DNA of 64,000 bases from Populus alba (Eukaryota > Streptophyta > Magnoliopsida > Malpighiales > Salicaceae), in NCBI RefSeq assembly GCF_005239225.2, contig NC_133297.1, positions 20,800,882 through 20,864,881 on the forward strand. Direction: 5' to 3'. Shown here in pieces: positions 22,333-35,790 of this stretch. The translations under genes were made by a program, and so were the position numbers. Position 1 is the first letter of the stretch. The number at the start of each line of letters is the position of its first letter. The notes below the pieces were generated by a model. That model was not told the DNA's origin. It worked only from the letters and a program-made list of their open reading frames with translations, and made no database searches.

Positions 22333-25300
22333 TCACATTGGAAGAATATTGAATTCGTGGGGCATGAAATCTTCACCGGGTCTATAGTATTTGTTCGGAG
22401 AGTAAAGGCTTAAGTTGGATACTTGACTGGTATAAAGACAGGCAAATCTCTCAACCTGTTTCGCAGAAGACATTTAAGAACAAACCGAAATGAACACTGA
22501 GGCTTCATGATATAAAAAAAAAATTAAAAATGTAGGATAATTTTGGCCCAGCATTTTTGAAAAGAAAGCACGCACAAAGCAGCTCTAGGTTCTATGATGG
22601 AAGGACTTAGATCTCACCTGATGAGCAAAGCGAGAGTTTTGGTAGCCCGTCTTCATGAGTTGTCCCCAGACCTTGTGAAACTGTAAATTAATCAGTGAAG
22701 TCAAAAATCAAAACCTTTTTATTAGACTGGTTGCAGAGAGTTGGGGGTCGCAGGGGACAACAGAGCAGCTTTACCTTTTGGTGACATTCTCGTTGAGCCT
22801 GTTGATGTTTGATTCTTACTTGATCCCTCTGGAACTGTTCAAAGAAACCATTGAATAACTAATCACTGACTTTAATAATCTTTGACTTTAATAATCTATC
22901 TGTAAATATTCCAATAGCAACACTAGCATCACAAACAAGCAACCTAACCTCCAGATCCTCTACCAAAGCAGACTTCTCCTGCTTCTGATCGGCTTTAAGA
23001 TCTTCAAAGCTGTGTATGAAATTCCAGTTTCACTTTTTTCAAGCAAAAGAACTAAAATCATACCAGATCAATCATTTCTTTCACAAGTTTTGTTTTACTC
23101 ATGTCAGCAGTATTCCATCTTCGAAATTACTTGAAGCAAGTTTATTAGTGCACAACACAATGTTCAAAATCCAAACTGCAGGTTTCATTTTATTCTGCAT
23201 CTACCACATTGCAATAAAAAGCACCACATTTTGGCAGCTTATGTAACAAAGCAAAGACAAGAACAATTTAGGAAAATCCCTACCATGGATCGATTGGTTG
23301 GGAGAAACAGATTATACAACTCTACATAAAATTTCCCATTACCTTTCAGACTTTAGATAAAGTTGGTTTGGGGGTGTTAAGAGGTGATTTTATATCATAG
23401 TATGATCAGAAAATAAGACTCCAGATATGTACTTACTCGAGAGACCACCTTAGACGATGTATTTGATCTTCAATGTGATCACGGTCACTTCTCATCAACT
23501 GAAGTGCCTGCAAAAAGTTTATGCAAGGGAAAAGAAGAGCAACTGACTTGACCAGGATAAACAACTTAATAAATCCTCGAATAGCTTAATTATCATTAGA
23601 TTTCAAACATTGGACCACAAAATGGACAAACTTAAGCATCTCATGACCACCTGGATAACTAGTAGTAAAACAGTCCAACATAGCAACAGTGAGTCCTGAA
23701 ATATAGGTATCTAAGGAAGAAGACATAAATATTGCTCTCCGACTTCCAGCACAAGAGATGCACCAATTTTACAGTTCCTCAATGCATTCCATGCAATGAT
23801 TCGGTTTGAGCAATTTAAGTAATAGAAATTAATATTACGAAGGTAGATTTCTGTGACTGTACAATTAACCAAACAACTAATAGTAATTGGTGTTTATTAA
23901 CGAATATGCCTTTGTGAGATTCAGAATCTTGAACTTCCACTGTTAGCCTTTTCTACAAGGCCGAGGCATAAAAAAACTGTCATCAGAGCGTAAGAAATTT
24001 CAAAAATTACCTTGCGTGAGTCCCTTAGTTCCCAAAGCAGTTTTACCTCTGCCTCAAGCTCTGGAACAACAAGCATTGTTCTCCAACCTGCTCATAGAGG
24101 CATAAAGGGCAGGTAAACCACAAAAACCAACACAAGACACACACCACACCCCATAGCTATGGCTAAATATAATATTTTAATTGCAAAACTGTGATTGATG
24201 GGCTTGATGTGCAAGGGGGGATTCTAGATGTTCAAGTGAGGAATTAGAGATAGCTCGTGTCAACTTCTATTTTTATTCATTCCCCATGCAGACCCTAAAA
24301 TAGTTTTGTGCACGCCCCATTTGTTGATTACATAAGTGCCTTACATAAAATGATAATTCATAACCAGTCCATATTAGCTTCAAAGGCTACAGAAAATAGG
24401 AATCAGAAGACAAGAAAGAGTGCAATACCAAGAACTTTTTTGCTGCGTAAAATATCTCCATAGATATGATCCCCAACATACAGAACCTATGGGATTAAAC
24501 AGTTGTTAGATCTAAAATTCACATGCATGAATCCAAAAAAAAAGCATATCGAGAGCAAGCATCTGATGTAAGCAAAATGACAAACCAAAAAAAGATTAGT
24601 TCCGCAAAATAACAGTATAAAAGATTTCAACCATCAATCATAAAGTTACTCAATATTAAAACAAAAAAAGAGAAATAACAAACCCACATTCTTTCTTGCC
24701 ATGGATATAATTCCGCAAAATAACAGTACAAAAGAGCAGTCATGCAATATGCCCAGAAGTACAGTATATAATCACAAGAAAGGTTTTTTCTTTCATGTTT
24801 ATGAGCAGTACTTTCCTTCCATGCCTTGCACGCCCATTTAACAAAAATGGAATACTAGAAGGAAATATAATTTGTTCAAGGAATTAAGAATGATAAACAG
24901 GACAAAAGAATTACCTGTGAACTTGACCCAATTGAGAGTAATTTATGCAGATGACGAACAGTCCCTCCCTGAAATGTCAGATTCGTATTTGTCATTTCCA
25001 TCTAAAAATTCAGTTGATGTGATCTAAGTCATTGATGTTGCCTTTTATATACAATTGCTTAGATGGATTTAATTAACTAAGAACGTTCTTAACATACCTG
25101 GAAAACCCTGCAACGCTCATTTTGCTTCTTCAGTGTTATGCTAGGTGAAGTATTTCCGACCTTTTTAAAAAAAGAATAAAAAATACACCGACAGACATAA
25201 TAAGGAGAAGCATAAGAATGTCAAACAGGTTTAAGAGACAATAGACTGCTACACTAACCTGAGCCATAGGAGTTCCATTATCAGTATTGATAAGCTTGCC

Positions 25301-28300
25301 AGATTCAGGTTCAACCTCAAAAAGATTAGCATTACTTTCTTCATGGAAAAATCCCGGTTTTGCACTGTATATATAGTCAAAGTCAACAACTGTCATAAAT
25401 TACCCTAAAAACACAAAATATTGGAGCTACTGGCAGAACAGAATTTTTCAAACAAGAGTGAAAATTAATACTTCAAAGTGTGGATATAATTCTATCTTAT
25501 TATCAGAACAAGACTATTAAAAGCATCTTTAAGAATGCAATCCATGGTTTTATAACATGCTGATGGAAGCTGGCCATTAGTTAAAATAATATTTTTGCAA
25601 TTTTGGTGCAAATTATATGCCAAATGCTAATTACTAAACTTCTTTAATAAAAAAAAAAAGGAATCAACAATCAATATTTTAGCTGTTAAATATGCTATTT
25701 TAAGGAAAAAAACATTACCTGCCAGTGATGACAACATCAAAGTACTGAAGCCAATCAAAGTTGCAACCATCGAGTGTACGGGACTCGCAGAGAAAATTCA
25801 TCACAATATTTGTATAGTCCCACAAACTGCAAAGATAAAGCAATGATTACTTATAGTCCCATCTCAAGTAAGTTGTAACATCCAGAAAAGTCACATGCAA
25901 GAAACTAGAAAGAAATCTGCTAGGATGTTATGTAACATTTGTTCTGAATATGAAAAGATATTCATTATCCATAGCATTCCAATGGGGAAAAGAACAGGAA
26001 TGGGGAGGGGAAGATTTATTACCTATTTGTTACCAAGAACGTTGCCCGTCGAGAATCCCTGAGCATTTTGAGAAGTGGAACTATAGACTTATCCTCGTTG
26101 ATGTACCTAGTAGATGAAGCCCAGAGACATAAAGACAAAAGCACCCATAACCAAAAATAAAGAAGAACAAGTTAAAGAACCTTTTCCAAATAACCTAAAA
26201 ATTATATAAATCATTTGTCTATTCTGTCTAAACCAGCATCCATTAGATCATTTGTCTATTCAGCAAAACAAACTGCAATTAAGGTCTCTTCTTAACTAAT
26301 AAATATAGCCTTCTTAACTAGAAAAACAGCATAAATAGAAAAGCAGAAATATCACCAATGATTGACAACCGCTTGAGGAATTAATGCCAATTTTTTAACT
26401 TACTTTTTAGGATCTTTTGCTACCATTTGCTTTAAAGTTCCATCACGATGGCACATATCAACAGCAGATCGAACATCTTTGTACATGCGAGCATAGCTGA
26501 AAGAGTTGGTTGTGAAACAATGAGCTTTCAAGATCTACACTTCATTGAAGAACAGGTCTACCCTCTACCACATCAATTGGTTATTTATTATCTACAAACA
26601 ACTGCAGGTGATTCTTGTGGATGTTATTCAATAGCAATACCATAACATTTCATCTTTAATACGAACCCCAATAATTACTTGACTCCTAAAAGTTGGATAA
26701 CCGTAAATATGGAAACCCTTTGCAAGGAAATGAATAATTCATTGTTAAAAACCCCATCTGTATTATGTAGCTGTACTATGATGTTTCTGCTGGTATTTAA
26801 ACCACATATGTAAACATGCTTGTTTTTACCATTCAAAGCGCACACTTTTATTGCCAAACCAGTGAAGTTCACAGCAGAGAAACATGTTCTGCCTGAAGTT
26901 GGTATATTTTAGGCCCTTAAAGCTTTTTTAATCTTAAACAAAGTTATAGCAACAACTAAGTTGGCAAAATTGAATCAGCATATGAAGGGGAAGAGAAAAG
27001 GGATTTGGTTTAGTTGGAATTTACCATTATAGAGAATTCACATAAATAAATAAATAAATAAAAGACCTGGTACCACATAAGACAATAAAAATAAAAGCTG
27101 CATTCTTACTCTACTCTTGCTGGAACTCTTCCTGGGTTTTTGTCCATAAAGTCAACAAGCTGGGAAAACAAATAGGCTTCAGCTAATGAGAAAAGAGTAT
27201 CAATAAGCGCATAATCTGGCTCGTCAAAAGCATCTCGTATCAGAGTATTCCCATAGGTGCCAACTTTCTCTTCCTTGGTCAACTCTCTAAATCCATGGTA
27301 TGCCACTTTCACATATTTATGACGATCCATCTGTATATTGCAAATCACTAGTTCAAATATTTTCCCACACAAATGTTCTTTAAGTAAAAAACAGCTAATG
27401 AGAAACTATTGATGAGTAACCTTCAAGATATTGCCTCTCTTTTTATCTACAACCAATCCTCTGACCATGTACTTCCAATTAAATGTCCAGCCCAACAACT
27501 GCATAGAAACACCATTCTTAGCCAACATACTGTCAAATTCAATGGAGCAAAGCAGCACAGGTTTTAAGAAAGACAAACCTCTTCAGGATAGCCAAGATTA
27601 GACACCAACTTTTCAATCGTGCCTTCATACGCAAGTTTCTCAAAGGTTTCAGGCTTATACTGTGCCAATGTGTAATCCATATCAAAGCCGACAGCTATAA
27701 TATTTCTCATGTTCAATGACCTATTGCAGAAGATCCGTTTTCCAAGTTCAGCTTCATCTTTCCCCCCTTCAGGAGATGACCATATGCATGGTTCTTGAAC
27801 TCCATCCCTACTCTCCATAAGCTCAGAGCCCAATCTCTGGTCACCTAAAACAGCCTTCTGACCCTTGTCCATCTTATAGCTCATGTGCAACTGATTGACT
27901 CCTGAGATATTCAAAAGAATTAACTTTTAACATCGATAAATAATGACATTCAAATTACACCATGCACAACACGAAAGAAATCCATTACTCAACAAATTCA
28001 AGAAAACAAGGTTTTATGGTACATACACGACTCGCATTAAGCCATATTAGATAGATGCAAAACACGCATGATTAAAGAAAAAAGAAAAGAAAAAGAAAAA
28101 AGAAAAAAAAAAGGGGGTTAAGTGCTCTTATGATCAAGTTGACCAATCTACATAATCCAACACTATAGGTGAAATGACTAGCAAACAGCACACAACAGCC
28201 ATGAAGTCCTCTGCAGAAATAAAAACACTGTTTTCTTGGTAAAAAAAAAAAAGAAGAGTAAAACCAAGAACTCAACCTAAAAGGTTTTTATTTTAAAAAA

Positions 28301-28755
28301 AAAAAAGAAAAAAAAAAAAACCTCAATTGCTGACATCTTACCTGCAAATTTGAATCAAAAAGCACAGAGTGAAAGTGCATGTTCCCAGTCTAAGTATCTT
28401 CCATCATTCGCTCCAAAGTAACACCTAAAAATCCAATTCCTCCATCAAAACCTACTCTAATTCCACCTATGATTCCACCAAATTTTACACTAAAAAAACT
28501 CATATTTCTTCAACGATAAAACGAGGAATGATGCAGATTTTCAAAACAATTTAATAAAATGAGAAACGACATCAGTAGAGAGAGAGAGAGAGAGAGCTAA
28601 CCTGCGGAGTGAATTTGCTTTGGTTTAGCGAAGGAGAAGTTAGGAGTTTTATAATGAAATCCCGAAACGAAGCTAATTCGAGAATCGAAAGGACGGGGAA
28701 ATTCAGGAGAGAAAAGAGAAAGGCAAAAGGAAACCGGCTTCTTTGGAATTCGCAT
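22333..28755 (-). CDS. HAD-superfamily 5'-nucleotidase (purine 5'-nucleotidase family), 17 coding exons
   Basis: Exons, high to low: 28755-28602, 27901-27579, 27498-27421, 27330-27110, 26496-26404, 26106-26023, 25826-25719, 25364-25259, 25160-25098, 24968-24915, 24486-24429, 24087-24011, 23507-23437, 23009-22949, 22834-22775, 22680-22618, 22455-22333. All junctions are GT-AG. The sum is 1797 bp, 598 residues plus TGA, with no stop or frame break. HAD motifs: DMDYTL (nucleophile D125, acid D127), TFLVTNS (T316-S318 region), SAKPGFF (K356) and VGDHIYGD (D434, D439). This matches the IMP/GMP-type cytosolic 5'-nucleotidase family, which hydrolyses nucleoside monophosphates; substrate is inferred. 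Exons 12-15 form a charged, probably coiled-coil C-terminal segment. The start at 28755 is the first in-frame ATG. About 50 residues rich in S, F, P and basic residues precede the conserved region and may be an organelle-targeting peptide. It is the only intact gene here. Confidence 0.93.
28571..28596. repeat. (GA)n microsatellite at the start of intron 1
   Basis: About 12 AG dinucleotides lie a few bases inside the first intron of the nucleotidase gene, next to its 5' splice site (GTTAGC). Length changes here could affect splicing, but nothing in the sequence shows that. Confidence 0.85.
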
Positions 28756-31194
28756 TCTTGGGGGAATTAAGTAGGCATGAGTTGGATTAAACAAACAAGA
28801 ATCCGATACCAGAATAACCCCTCCCTTCCAATGTGCTCTTGCAACTACCCCAACTAGGAACCTACTCTTTTATTATTCCCTTTACCGCATTTGTAGTGTC
28901 CATTTTTACAGAAGGAATTTAATTCTTACTTGGTGCGTGGATTCTTTTTCCAACAGCCCCTCTCCCTCTCCCTCTCTGTTTTCTGGTGTGCATAGATAAA
29001 ATTGCAGCGTTGTGTGTTGTTGAGGATCAAGATTCTGTATGTTTGCCACGTGCTCCGTTTGTTACTTGTGCGAATGTCGATCCTCTCTTTTCTCTCTCTA
29101 TTCCTGAGCCTGACGATGCTTCGTCCCCTTCTGCAATTCCACCAGGGAAAAATGCATAGATTTCTTTCCTTTTTTTTTTTTTTTGCTTTTCTATAAATTT
29201 ATTTCTGAAAAACTTTCTCCTAACTGTATCAATTATCATAAACGTTTTATGTATTCGTGTGGAAATCCTGTCTTAATTGGAGATTATTTGTGAAAGAATA
29301 ACCCAAAAATATTACTTGGTCTTGAAAAAAGAATTATATATTTATTTTTTTAAGAATATATATATATATATATATAATTTAAAATATATATTTAAAATTA
29401 TATAATTAAAAAAAAAAGATTTTAATTGAATTTTTATTGGCGATTTATTATTGTTATTTTAAATACATAATAATTTTAAAAAATAAGTTATTAAAATTCA
29501 ATTAAATCATTTAAAAACCATGTTAAAATTAAAAAGCAAGTTAATTAGTGTTTTTTCGATGAAAACACAACAAAGAAAATAAAAAAAATTTTAAAAAAAA
29601 AAATATAGGTGCATGGGACTAGCCTCTTTGAAGTTGGCCGGATGATCACAAGTCTTGACCTTACTTTTTTTATATATAAAAAAAAAAAAGTGGGAATAAA
29701 TTGTTTATTGTAACATATAACATATATAACATATCGTTTTGTTGTTTAATTAAACAACTTACTTATCAATCAATCTTTATATGCCTTTTAAGTAATAAAA
29801 AAATAAGTTAAAAACCCCAAAATTAAATCAATGTCACAAATCTTTTCAAACTTAGATTTATTTTCTGAGTAATATAAGTAATATAAGGAATTAAAACCAC
29901 CACTAACAACCATCAATAAATTTTTATCATAATGAAATATTTTAATATAAACATTGACCATTTTATTTTTCAAATTTATTATCATTTTAAGCGTTATTCC
30001 AAACAATTAGGCTAGAAAAAGATATAATTTTCATTATAAAAAAAAACTTCAGAAACTAAAAGTAAAAAAATTAGATTTTTGAACCAAAATTAACTTTATC
30101 TTAGAATATTAGATTGGCTATTATGTTTCTCTTGTGTTTTTTATAAATAAAATACTGATTGTCTTAGTGTTTTGGTATATTATTTGGTATCATTTCAAGT
30201 TTTTTTTTAATTTTTATTTTAAGATTTTTGAAAACAAAAATAGGATATTTGATTTTCACCAACAATTAGAAGCACGATGATTTCAAAATTATTTTATATG
30301 GTTTTGACAGATGGTTATTAATTTGTTATATGTTTTAAAACAAAAGACAAGAACAAACTTCTGTTATAAAAAATGAATAAATTTCTTCCAAGAGAAAGGT
30401 AGTGGATTTGTGATTTGAAAGGGTGCAAAAAAATACGAGGATCTCAGACGCCATTTGAAGGATATGATTGTTTGGAAATAAACAGTTGCATGAGTCATTC
30501 TTCCAAGATGTGTGAATCTTGAGTGCCTGTTCACCACTATCCCACAATCCTATAGTTTTCATTTGAAAAACACGGCACATATTCCCTGTCAGCATCGCTG
30601 CAGTGAAAATTAGACAAGATGGAATAATAGCATATTCATACCTTGTCCATTTCATTTCAATAGATATTTTGTTTTTTTAATTAGAGTGGAATATTTCAGT
30701 TTCAAAGTGTTTCGACATGTCATTTCGGAATGGTACTATTCATATATTTATTTAGCACTGTGTTTGTATTACATAATTTATAATTAATTTATCTTGAATT
30801 TGAATTATGTTTGTTGAATATATATATATATATATATATAACAAATATAATTTCAAAATTTAAAATATTTTTAAATAGTCAAGATTAAATAGATCTTTAA
30901 CTTAAAGTAATTCAACTTAAACAAAATATCAAAATATTATAAAAGTAAATTGTTTTAACAAAAATATTTTAAATATAAAGTTAGGTCAATGTTATCCAAG
31001 TGGCTAATGGAATCTAAAACATCCCTTGTTTTGCTAAAAAAAAAAAACATGAATATAAACCATATATATTAGTGATAAATCTAATTTTAAAAAATTAATA
31101 TCATTGTTAATGAAAATAGTAATAATAATTTTCAATATTATTATTAATATCATTACTATTGAAAATAGTAATGAAAAAGAGTTTTTTATAATCG
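28756..31194. other. Upstream region of the nucleotidase gene and AT-rich intergenic DNA
   Basis: Bases 28756-29200 include pyrimidine-rich tracts (CCCCTCTCCCTCTCCCTCTC near 28958-28977), plausible promoter or 5' UTR sequence for the minus-strand gene. No clear TATA box was chosen. From 29300 on the DNA is very AT-rich, with (AT)n runs at 29357-29378 and 30817-30841. A 106-codon minus-strand frame at 30335-30655 is not recognisable. Confidence 0.5.
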
Positions 31195-31430
31195 AGTGGT
31201 TTAATTAATGAAATTGAGCAAGGTTCAATTTGATTCAATGGTTTTTCAAGAGCGGAACGGAACATGTGGAATGAAATCGGAACGTTTCGAGCAGAATTTA
31301 GTCGAAAAATCCGGAATGGACCGAGATGTAAAATGAGATGAAATTTGTTCCGTTTTTTAAATAGGTATGGAATGTTTCGGCCATTCCGAATGGAACGGAA
31401 CGAAATTGACAACCTTGATTCATACCCCCA
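31195..31430. other. Segment dense in GGAACG / CATTCCG motifs
   Basis: GAGCGGAACGGAACATG, ATCGGAACGTTTCG, AATCCGGAATGG and GGCCATTCCGAATGGAACGG follow one another within about 200 bp. It lies just outside the left border of the copia element. It could be a decayed DNA transposon end, but no terminal inverted repeat or target-site duplication was established. Confidence 0.35.
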
Positions 31431-31439
31431 CAGTACTCT

Positions 31440-31519
31440 GATCTTGGACCTGAGCTTTTGAAAATCTCTTCAAAATTTAAAATATATTCGAGTGATTTTT
31501 ATTGAAATAATTAAGATCA

Positions 31520-31574
<55 letters not shown>

Positions 31575-31705
31575 GCTAGAATTCTGAATAATCTATATAT
31601 TATGAGTTCATTGGCTTAATCTAAATACAAATAAAATATATATAGGTTAAACAGAAAGTACTATTCTACCCTTAATAAATAAGACTACATAAATATGATT
31701 TAACA
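31440..31705 (-). repeat. 3' LTR of the copia element (outer border approximate)
   Basis: On the minus strand the purine tract AAGTTTGAGGGGAGA is followed by TGTTAAATCATATTTATG, the LTR start at 31705. An (AT)n run of about 50 bp at 31522-31571 lies within it. The outer end was not pinned because the partner LTR is missing. Confidence 0.6.
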
Positions 31706-31718
31706 TCTCCCCTCAAAC

Positions 31719-32137
31719 TTACGATGTGGCAGCTACAAGCATCGAGAGTTTGCCAACCAGAAAACAAAAACGAGAGATGGAATGCGCCTTGGTAAAGAAA
31801 TCTGCAATCTGCAAGGAAGAAGGAACAAAAGGCAAAGTAATGGTGTCATGCTTGAGATGATGACAAGTAAGATGACATTCGATCTCAATGTGCTTAGTTC
31901 GCTCATGAAAAACCGAGTTGTGATCAATCTGAATAGAATTATAGTTGTCATAATACATAGAAGTAGGATGAAAAAAGAAAACTTCCATATCAGCAAGTAA
32001 CCAACGTAACCAAACAATCTCTTTGGTAATAGATGTCATGGCACGATATTCTGCTTCGGTTGATGATTGAGAAACAATAGATTGTTTCTTGCTCTTCCAT
32101 GAAATAAAAGAATCACCTAAAAAGATACAAAACCCAG
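31719..32137 (-). pseudogene. Copia RNase H C-terminal part
   Basis: The minus strand reads FCIFLGDSFISWKSKKQS and SSTEAEYRAM, then KHIEIECHLTCHH and SSLQIADFFTKA, all typical of copia RNase H. The piece starts immediately after element A at 32137, where the reading frame continues from the segment ending at 41399. The frame is open to the natural stop near the LTR. The RNase H DYHL/DCHF-type motif reads IECHL. Confidence 0.9.
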
Positions 32138-32279
32138 TGTCGCACGTGTGCGGCGTCGCGGCGAAAATGGTTCCACTTTAAATCTAAAAATGTATCTATA
32201 TCTGGCAAATATAGGGAGACAAGAAATTCTTGTCTTTTATCAATGAAAAATAGAATGGGATTCGCCACCTAGTATTTTG

Positions 32280-32400
32280 GTCACTAGAAACCTTAACTGG
32301 TCTCAGAGATCGGGTACGGGGACTGGTTGCGTAAAGGGAAGGTATTAGCACCCCAAATACGTCTTACCTAAGGTAAGCTGCATTGTTTGGTTGTCTGATA
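32280..32400 (-). repeat. Conserved U5 module in the 3' LTR of element A
   Basis: On the minus strand GGGGTGCTAATACCTTCCC, GCAACCAGTCCCCGTACCC and AATACTAGGTGGCGA occur in the order seen in LTRs B and C. Confidence 0.8.
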
Positions 32401-33441
32401 AAAAGCTAAGGTGTTATTTAACTATTGGTCCGTCTAGGGTTCAAGAAAAGTCCTCCTTAATAAGGAGGTCCTTATCTTATCGAGTAAAATCTTAATCATT
32501 CTAACGTCTATAAAAAAAAAAACTATATTTTTAATATCAAGAATACGTTTTACGTATAAATTCATAATCCCAGATACTAAAGAAGACAAAAATATATTTT
32601 TAGAATTTTTGAAATATTGACCAAGTTCTCATGGCTCTAACAAACTTGTTATTAAAGCCAAAGTGCATGCTAAAACCTTTTTTGAATGTTTTTGTTTTAT
32701 GCGTATTTTTTTTTTTGTTATAGGAAAATACGATGTGATGATTTTTATTTTTTTTTTATCTTTGAGAGACTTGGCCGTATGCATGAAAATAAAATATATT
32801 TTTTTGGTTTTATAATTTTTTTTTGCAATGTTTCGATGAAAACCATGTATTTTAATACTAGATTTGTATCTTTACAGTATAAAAATACAAACCAATATTA
32901 CACAAAATAGATATAAAAATACATGAGAAAAGCACCAATTTTTTAGAAAAGATTTTTTGGAATTAATTTTTTTTTTTTTTTAAAAAAAAAAAGAATAGTG
33001 GATACTCTCCACTGTTCACGCAACGTGAACATTGAAGACCACCAAGGAAGAAGAAGAAGAAGAAGAAGAAGAAGAAGAAGAAAGGGAAGGGGAAGGAGGC
33101 TGACCTGCGGTGGAAGCTTGGTTGTGATAAGGAGGCTCTGCAGGCTTTGGTGGAAGGAATGGTGGCCGATGTCGGTTGCTGGTGAAGGAAAAAGAAAAGT
33201 TGTAGAGGAGAGAGGCTCGGCGGTGCTCTCACTATATGAGGTGTTCGGGCGGTTGCTTGTGATGGAGATGGAGGTTTTCAAACTGGTGGTGACGATGTTG
33301 GTGGCTGAACGCCGCGGTGAGAGAGAGAGAGAGAGAGAGAGAGGCAGGTTCTACTGGCAGTAGGAACCGGGTTAGGAAGGTTGGTTTTTTTGCTGTCTTT
33401 AGACCCAAATTTCTCCCTCGTTGAAGCATGAAAATCACATA

Positions 33442-33449
33442 TATTTATA
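33442..33449 (-). promoter_or_regulatory. Candidate TATA box in the 3' LTR of element A
   Basis: TATAAATA on the minus strand, about 940 bp into the LTR, with the same context at 40450-40457 in the other LTR. A second TATAAATAG lies near 33638-33646. Which one is used cannot be told from sequence. Confidence 0.45.
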
Positions 33450-34387
33450 GGTGGTGGAAGAGGAACACTTCATCTCTTCTAATTCCAAATTGCAGCCCTT
33501 GGTTCGACCCGAAAACACTCCAACCACTGCTTCAAAGAAGCAATGATGAACTGCCAGTTTTGTGCAGGAAAATGGTTGGTCGGGTTGGCCACTTTAGGGC
33601 GGTGTCGCCGCCTCTACAACCTCGATCAGCCAAAACTATTTATACTAGGGTGTAGTCAGGTGTCAGGGTATCGTTTTTGTGTAGGTTTCATTTAATTTGG
33701 GGAAGAAACGAGGAGTCAAACGCCTTGGGAAGGAGGCCCCTCGGGCAGCCTTTCTGAAAAAGATGATGAATAGTAAATTTCTACCAATTACAGTTTAGTC
33801 CCTTAATTTGTGATTTATCTCTAATTACACCCCTTATTGGCCTCAAACTTTCAATTTTGTTTAATTTCACCCCTGACGAACTTTAATTTGAACCCCATAT
33901 TTCTGCGCCTTTTCCAGTTTGGTCCTTGGTTTTGGATTTATTCAATTAAGTCCCTAATTGGCTATCAAACTTCAATATTTATGCAATTAAGCCCCTTATT
34001 TGACCAAATCAACTCTCAAAAATTATAATTTGACCCTAAAACTTTAATTTCTTCCAATTAAAGCCCAAATTGAGTTAAAAAGCAATTTTTCTTGCAATCA
34101 AACCCTTTATATATTTAATTAAACTTTTAATAAAATCAATATTGAGCCTATAAACATCCAATTTTAGACTTTTCTCCTCAAATTGAATTTTTTTTTCATA
34201 CATGGCTCTCATCATTCAAGTATATACTATCAAAATTTCACTCTGTATTTCTTAACCTCCTTAATCAATTGTTCTGACCATTTGCAGCGCACTCCAGCTT
34301 TCTACTGCTATTATTATTTTTCCAATTTCCTCCAACTATATATATATATATATATTTTGTGTGGGGACCCAAAAATAGGTTACAACA

Positions 34388-34401
34388 GATGCCCCCTCTT
34401 T
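34388..34401 (-). other. Polypurine tract of element A
   Basis: The minus strand reads AAAGAGGGGGCATC directly before the TGTTGTAACCC start of the 3' LTR. The same tract precedes the 3' LTR of element B, which ties the two elements to one family. Confidence 0.85.
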
Positions 34402-34569
34402 ATAATACTTACGGAGCAGAGATTTTGTGAAGTAAGTTTTATAAAGATAAACAAAACTGAACTTCCAAAACTGATATTGTCGAAGCTTGATCGATATGAA
34501 TGTTTATCTTTACAACAATCCTCCTTTGCCCGAAACTAAGATCAAAACTTAGTCATCTTGAGATCCCAA

Positions 34570-35790
34570 TGAGGCCATCCTCTGAATTCTAACTTCGATT
34601 CGATTAACATGGAATTTCATCCGAGATCCCTTCTGGCAATCTCTTTTAACTAAAAAAAATATATATTTGTAGTTTGGCCAACCTAAAATCCCATCTAGCA
34701 ATTTCCCTTAGCCAAAGCTAATATCGGTTTTACGGTTGGGTTAACTTGAGATCCCTTCTGGTGACCTCCTTTAACCAAAACCAAAAATCTATAATTGTAG
34801 CTCAATCAACCTGGAATCCCATTTGGTGATTCCCTTTAACCAAAGCTGAAATATGAAATCCCTTATGGCAACCTCCTTTAACCAAAACCGAAATATGAGA
34901 TCCATTATGGCGACCTCCTTTAAGCAAAACCAAAAAACTATATTTGTAGTTCGGTCAACCTGGAATCCCATCTAGTGATTCCCTTTAACCAAAGCTGAAA
35001 CATTAGATCCCTTCTAGTGACCTCCTTTGACCAAAGCTGAAATATGAGATCCCTTCTAGTGATCTCCTTTAACCAAAACCAAAAAAACTATATTTGTAGC
35101 TTGGTCAACCTGGAATCCGATCCGGCGATTCCCTTTAACCAAAGTTGAAATATAAGATCCCTTCTGGCAACCTTCTTTAACCAAAACCAAAAAACTATAT
35201 TTGTAGCTCGATCAACCTGGAATCCCATCCGACGATTCCCTTTAACCAAAGCTGAAATATGAGATCCTTTCTGGCGACCTCCTTTGACCAAAGTTGAAAC
35301 TTAAGATCCTTTCTGGCGACCTTCTTTGACCAAAGCTGAAACTTGAGATCCCTTTTGGCGACCTCCTTTAACCAAAGTTGATATCGGTATTGCGGTTGGG
35401 TTAACCTGAGATCCCTTCTAGCGACCTCCTTTAACCAAAACCAAAAAAATCTATTTTTCTAGCTCGGTCAACCTGAATCCCATCTGGCAATTCCCTTTAA
35501 CCAAAGCTGATATTGGTATTGCGGTTGGGTTAACCTGGGATCCCTTTTGGCGACCTCCTTTAACCAAAACCAAAAATCTATGTTTGTAACTCGGTCAACT
35601 TGAAATCCCATCTAGGGATTCCCTTTAACCAAAGTTGAAATTGATGTTGCAGTTGGGTTAAACTGAGATCCCTTTTGGTGATCTCCTTTAACCAAAACCA
35701 AAAAAACTATTTTTGTAGCTCGGTCAACTTGGAATCCCATCTGGCGATTCCCTTTAACCAAATCTGATATCGATGTCGTTCTTCCTGATG
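34570..35790 (-). repeat. Tandem array near the 3' end of element A, about 100-bp dimeric units
   Basis: Alternating half-units TGGCGACCTCCTTTAACCAA and TGGCGATTCCCTTTAACCAA are joined by CGGTCAACCTGGAATCCCAT, repeated roughly a dozen times with drift and partial deletions. The same two-part unit in reverse complement forms the array at 47980-48760 of element B. No protein is plausible from it. Confidence 0.9.

Larger units (their letters stand above)
32138..34387 (-). repeat. 3' LTR of element A
   Basis: On the plus strand it begins TGTCGCACGTGTGCGG and ends GGTTACAACA. It aligns with 39172-41398 over its full length. It contains the U5 module in reverse at 32280-32400, a (GAA)n run at 33047-33081, a (GA)n run at 33318-33342 and AATTAAG-rich U3 sequence at 33780-34170. 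Confidence 0.92.

Noticed and set aside
29027..29239. 70-codon frame divergent from the nucleotidase gene
   Set aside because: Lys-rich run from a poly-T tract, no domain, and likely upstream regulatory DNA.
30335..30655. 106-codon minus-strand frame as a gene
   Set aside because: No recognisable domain, no clear promoter or splice context, AT-rich surroundings. I cannot support it.
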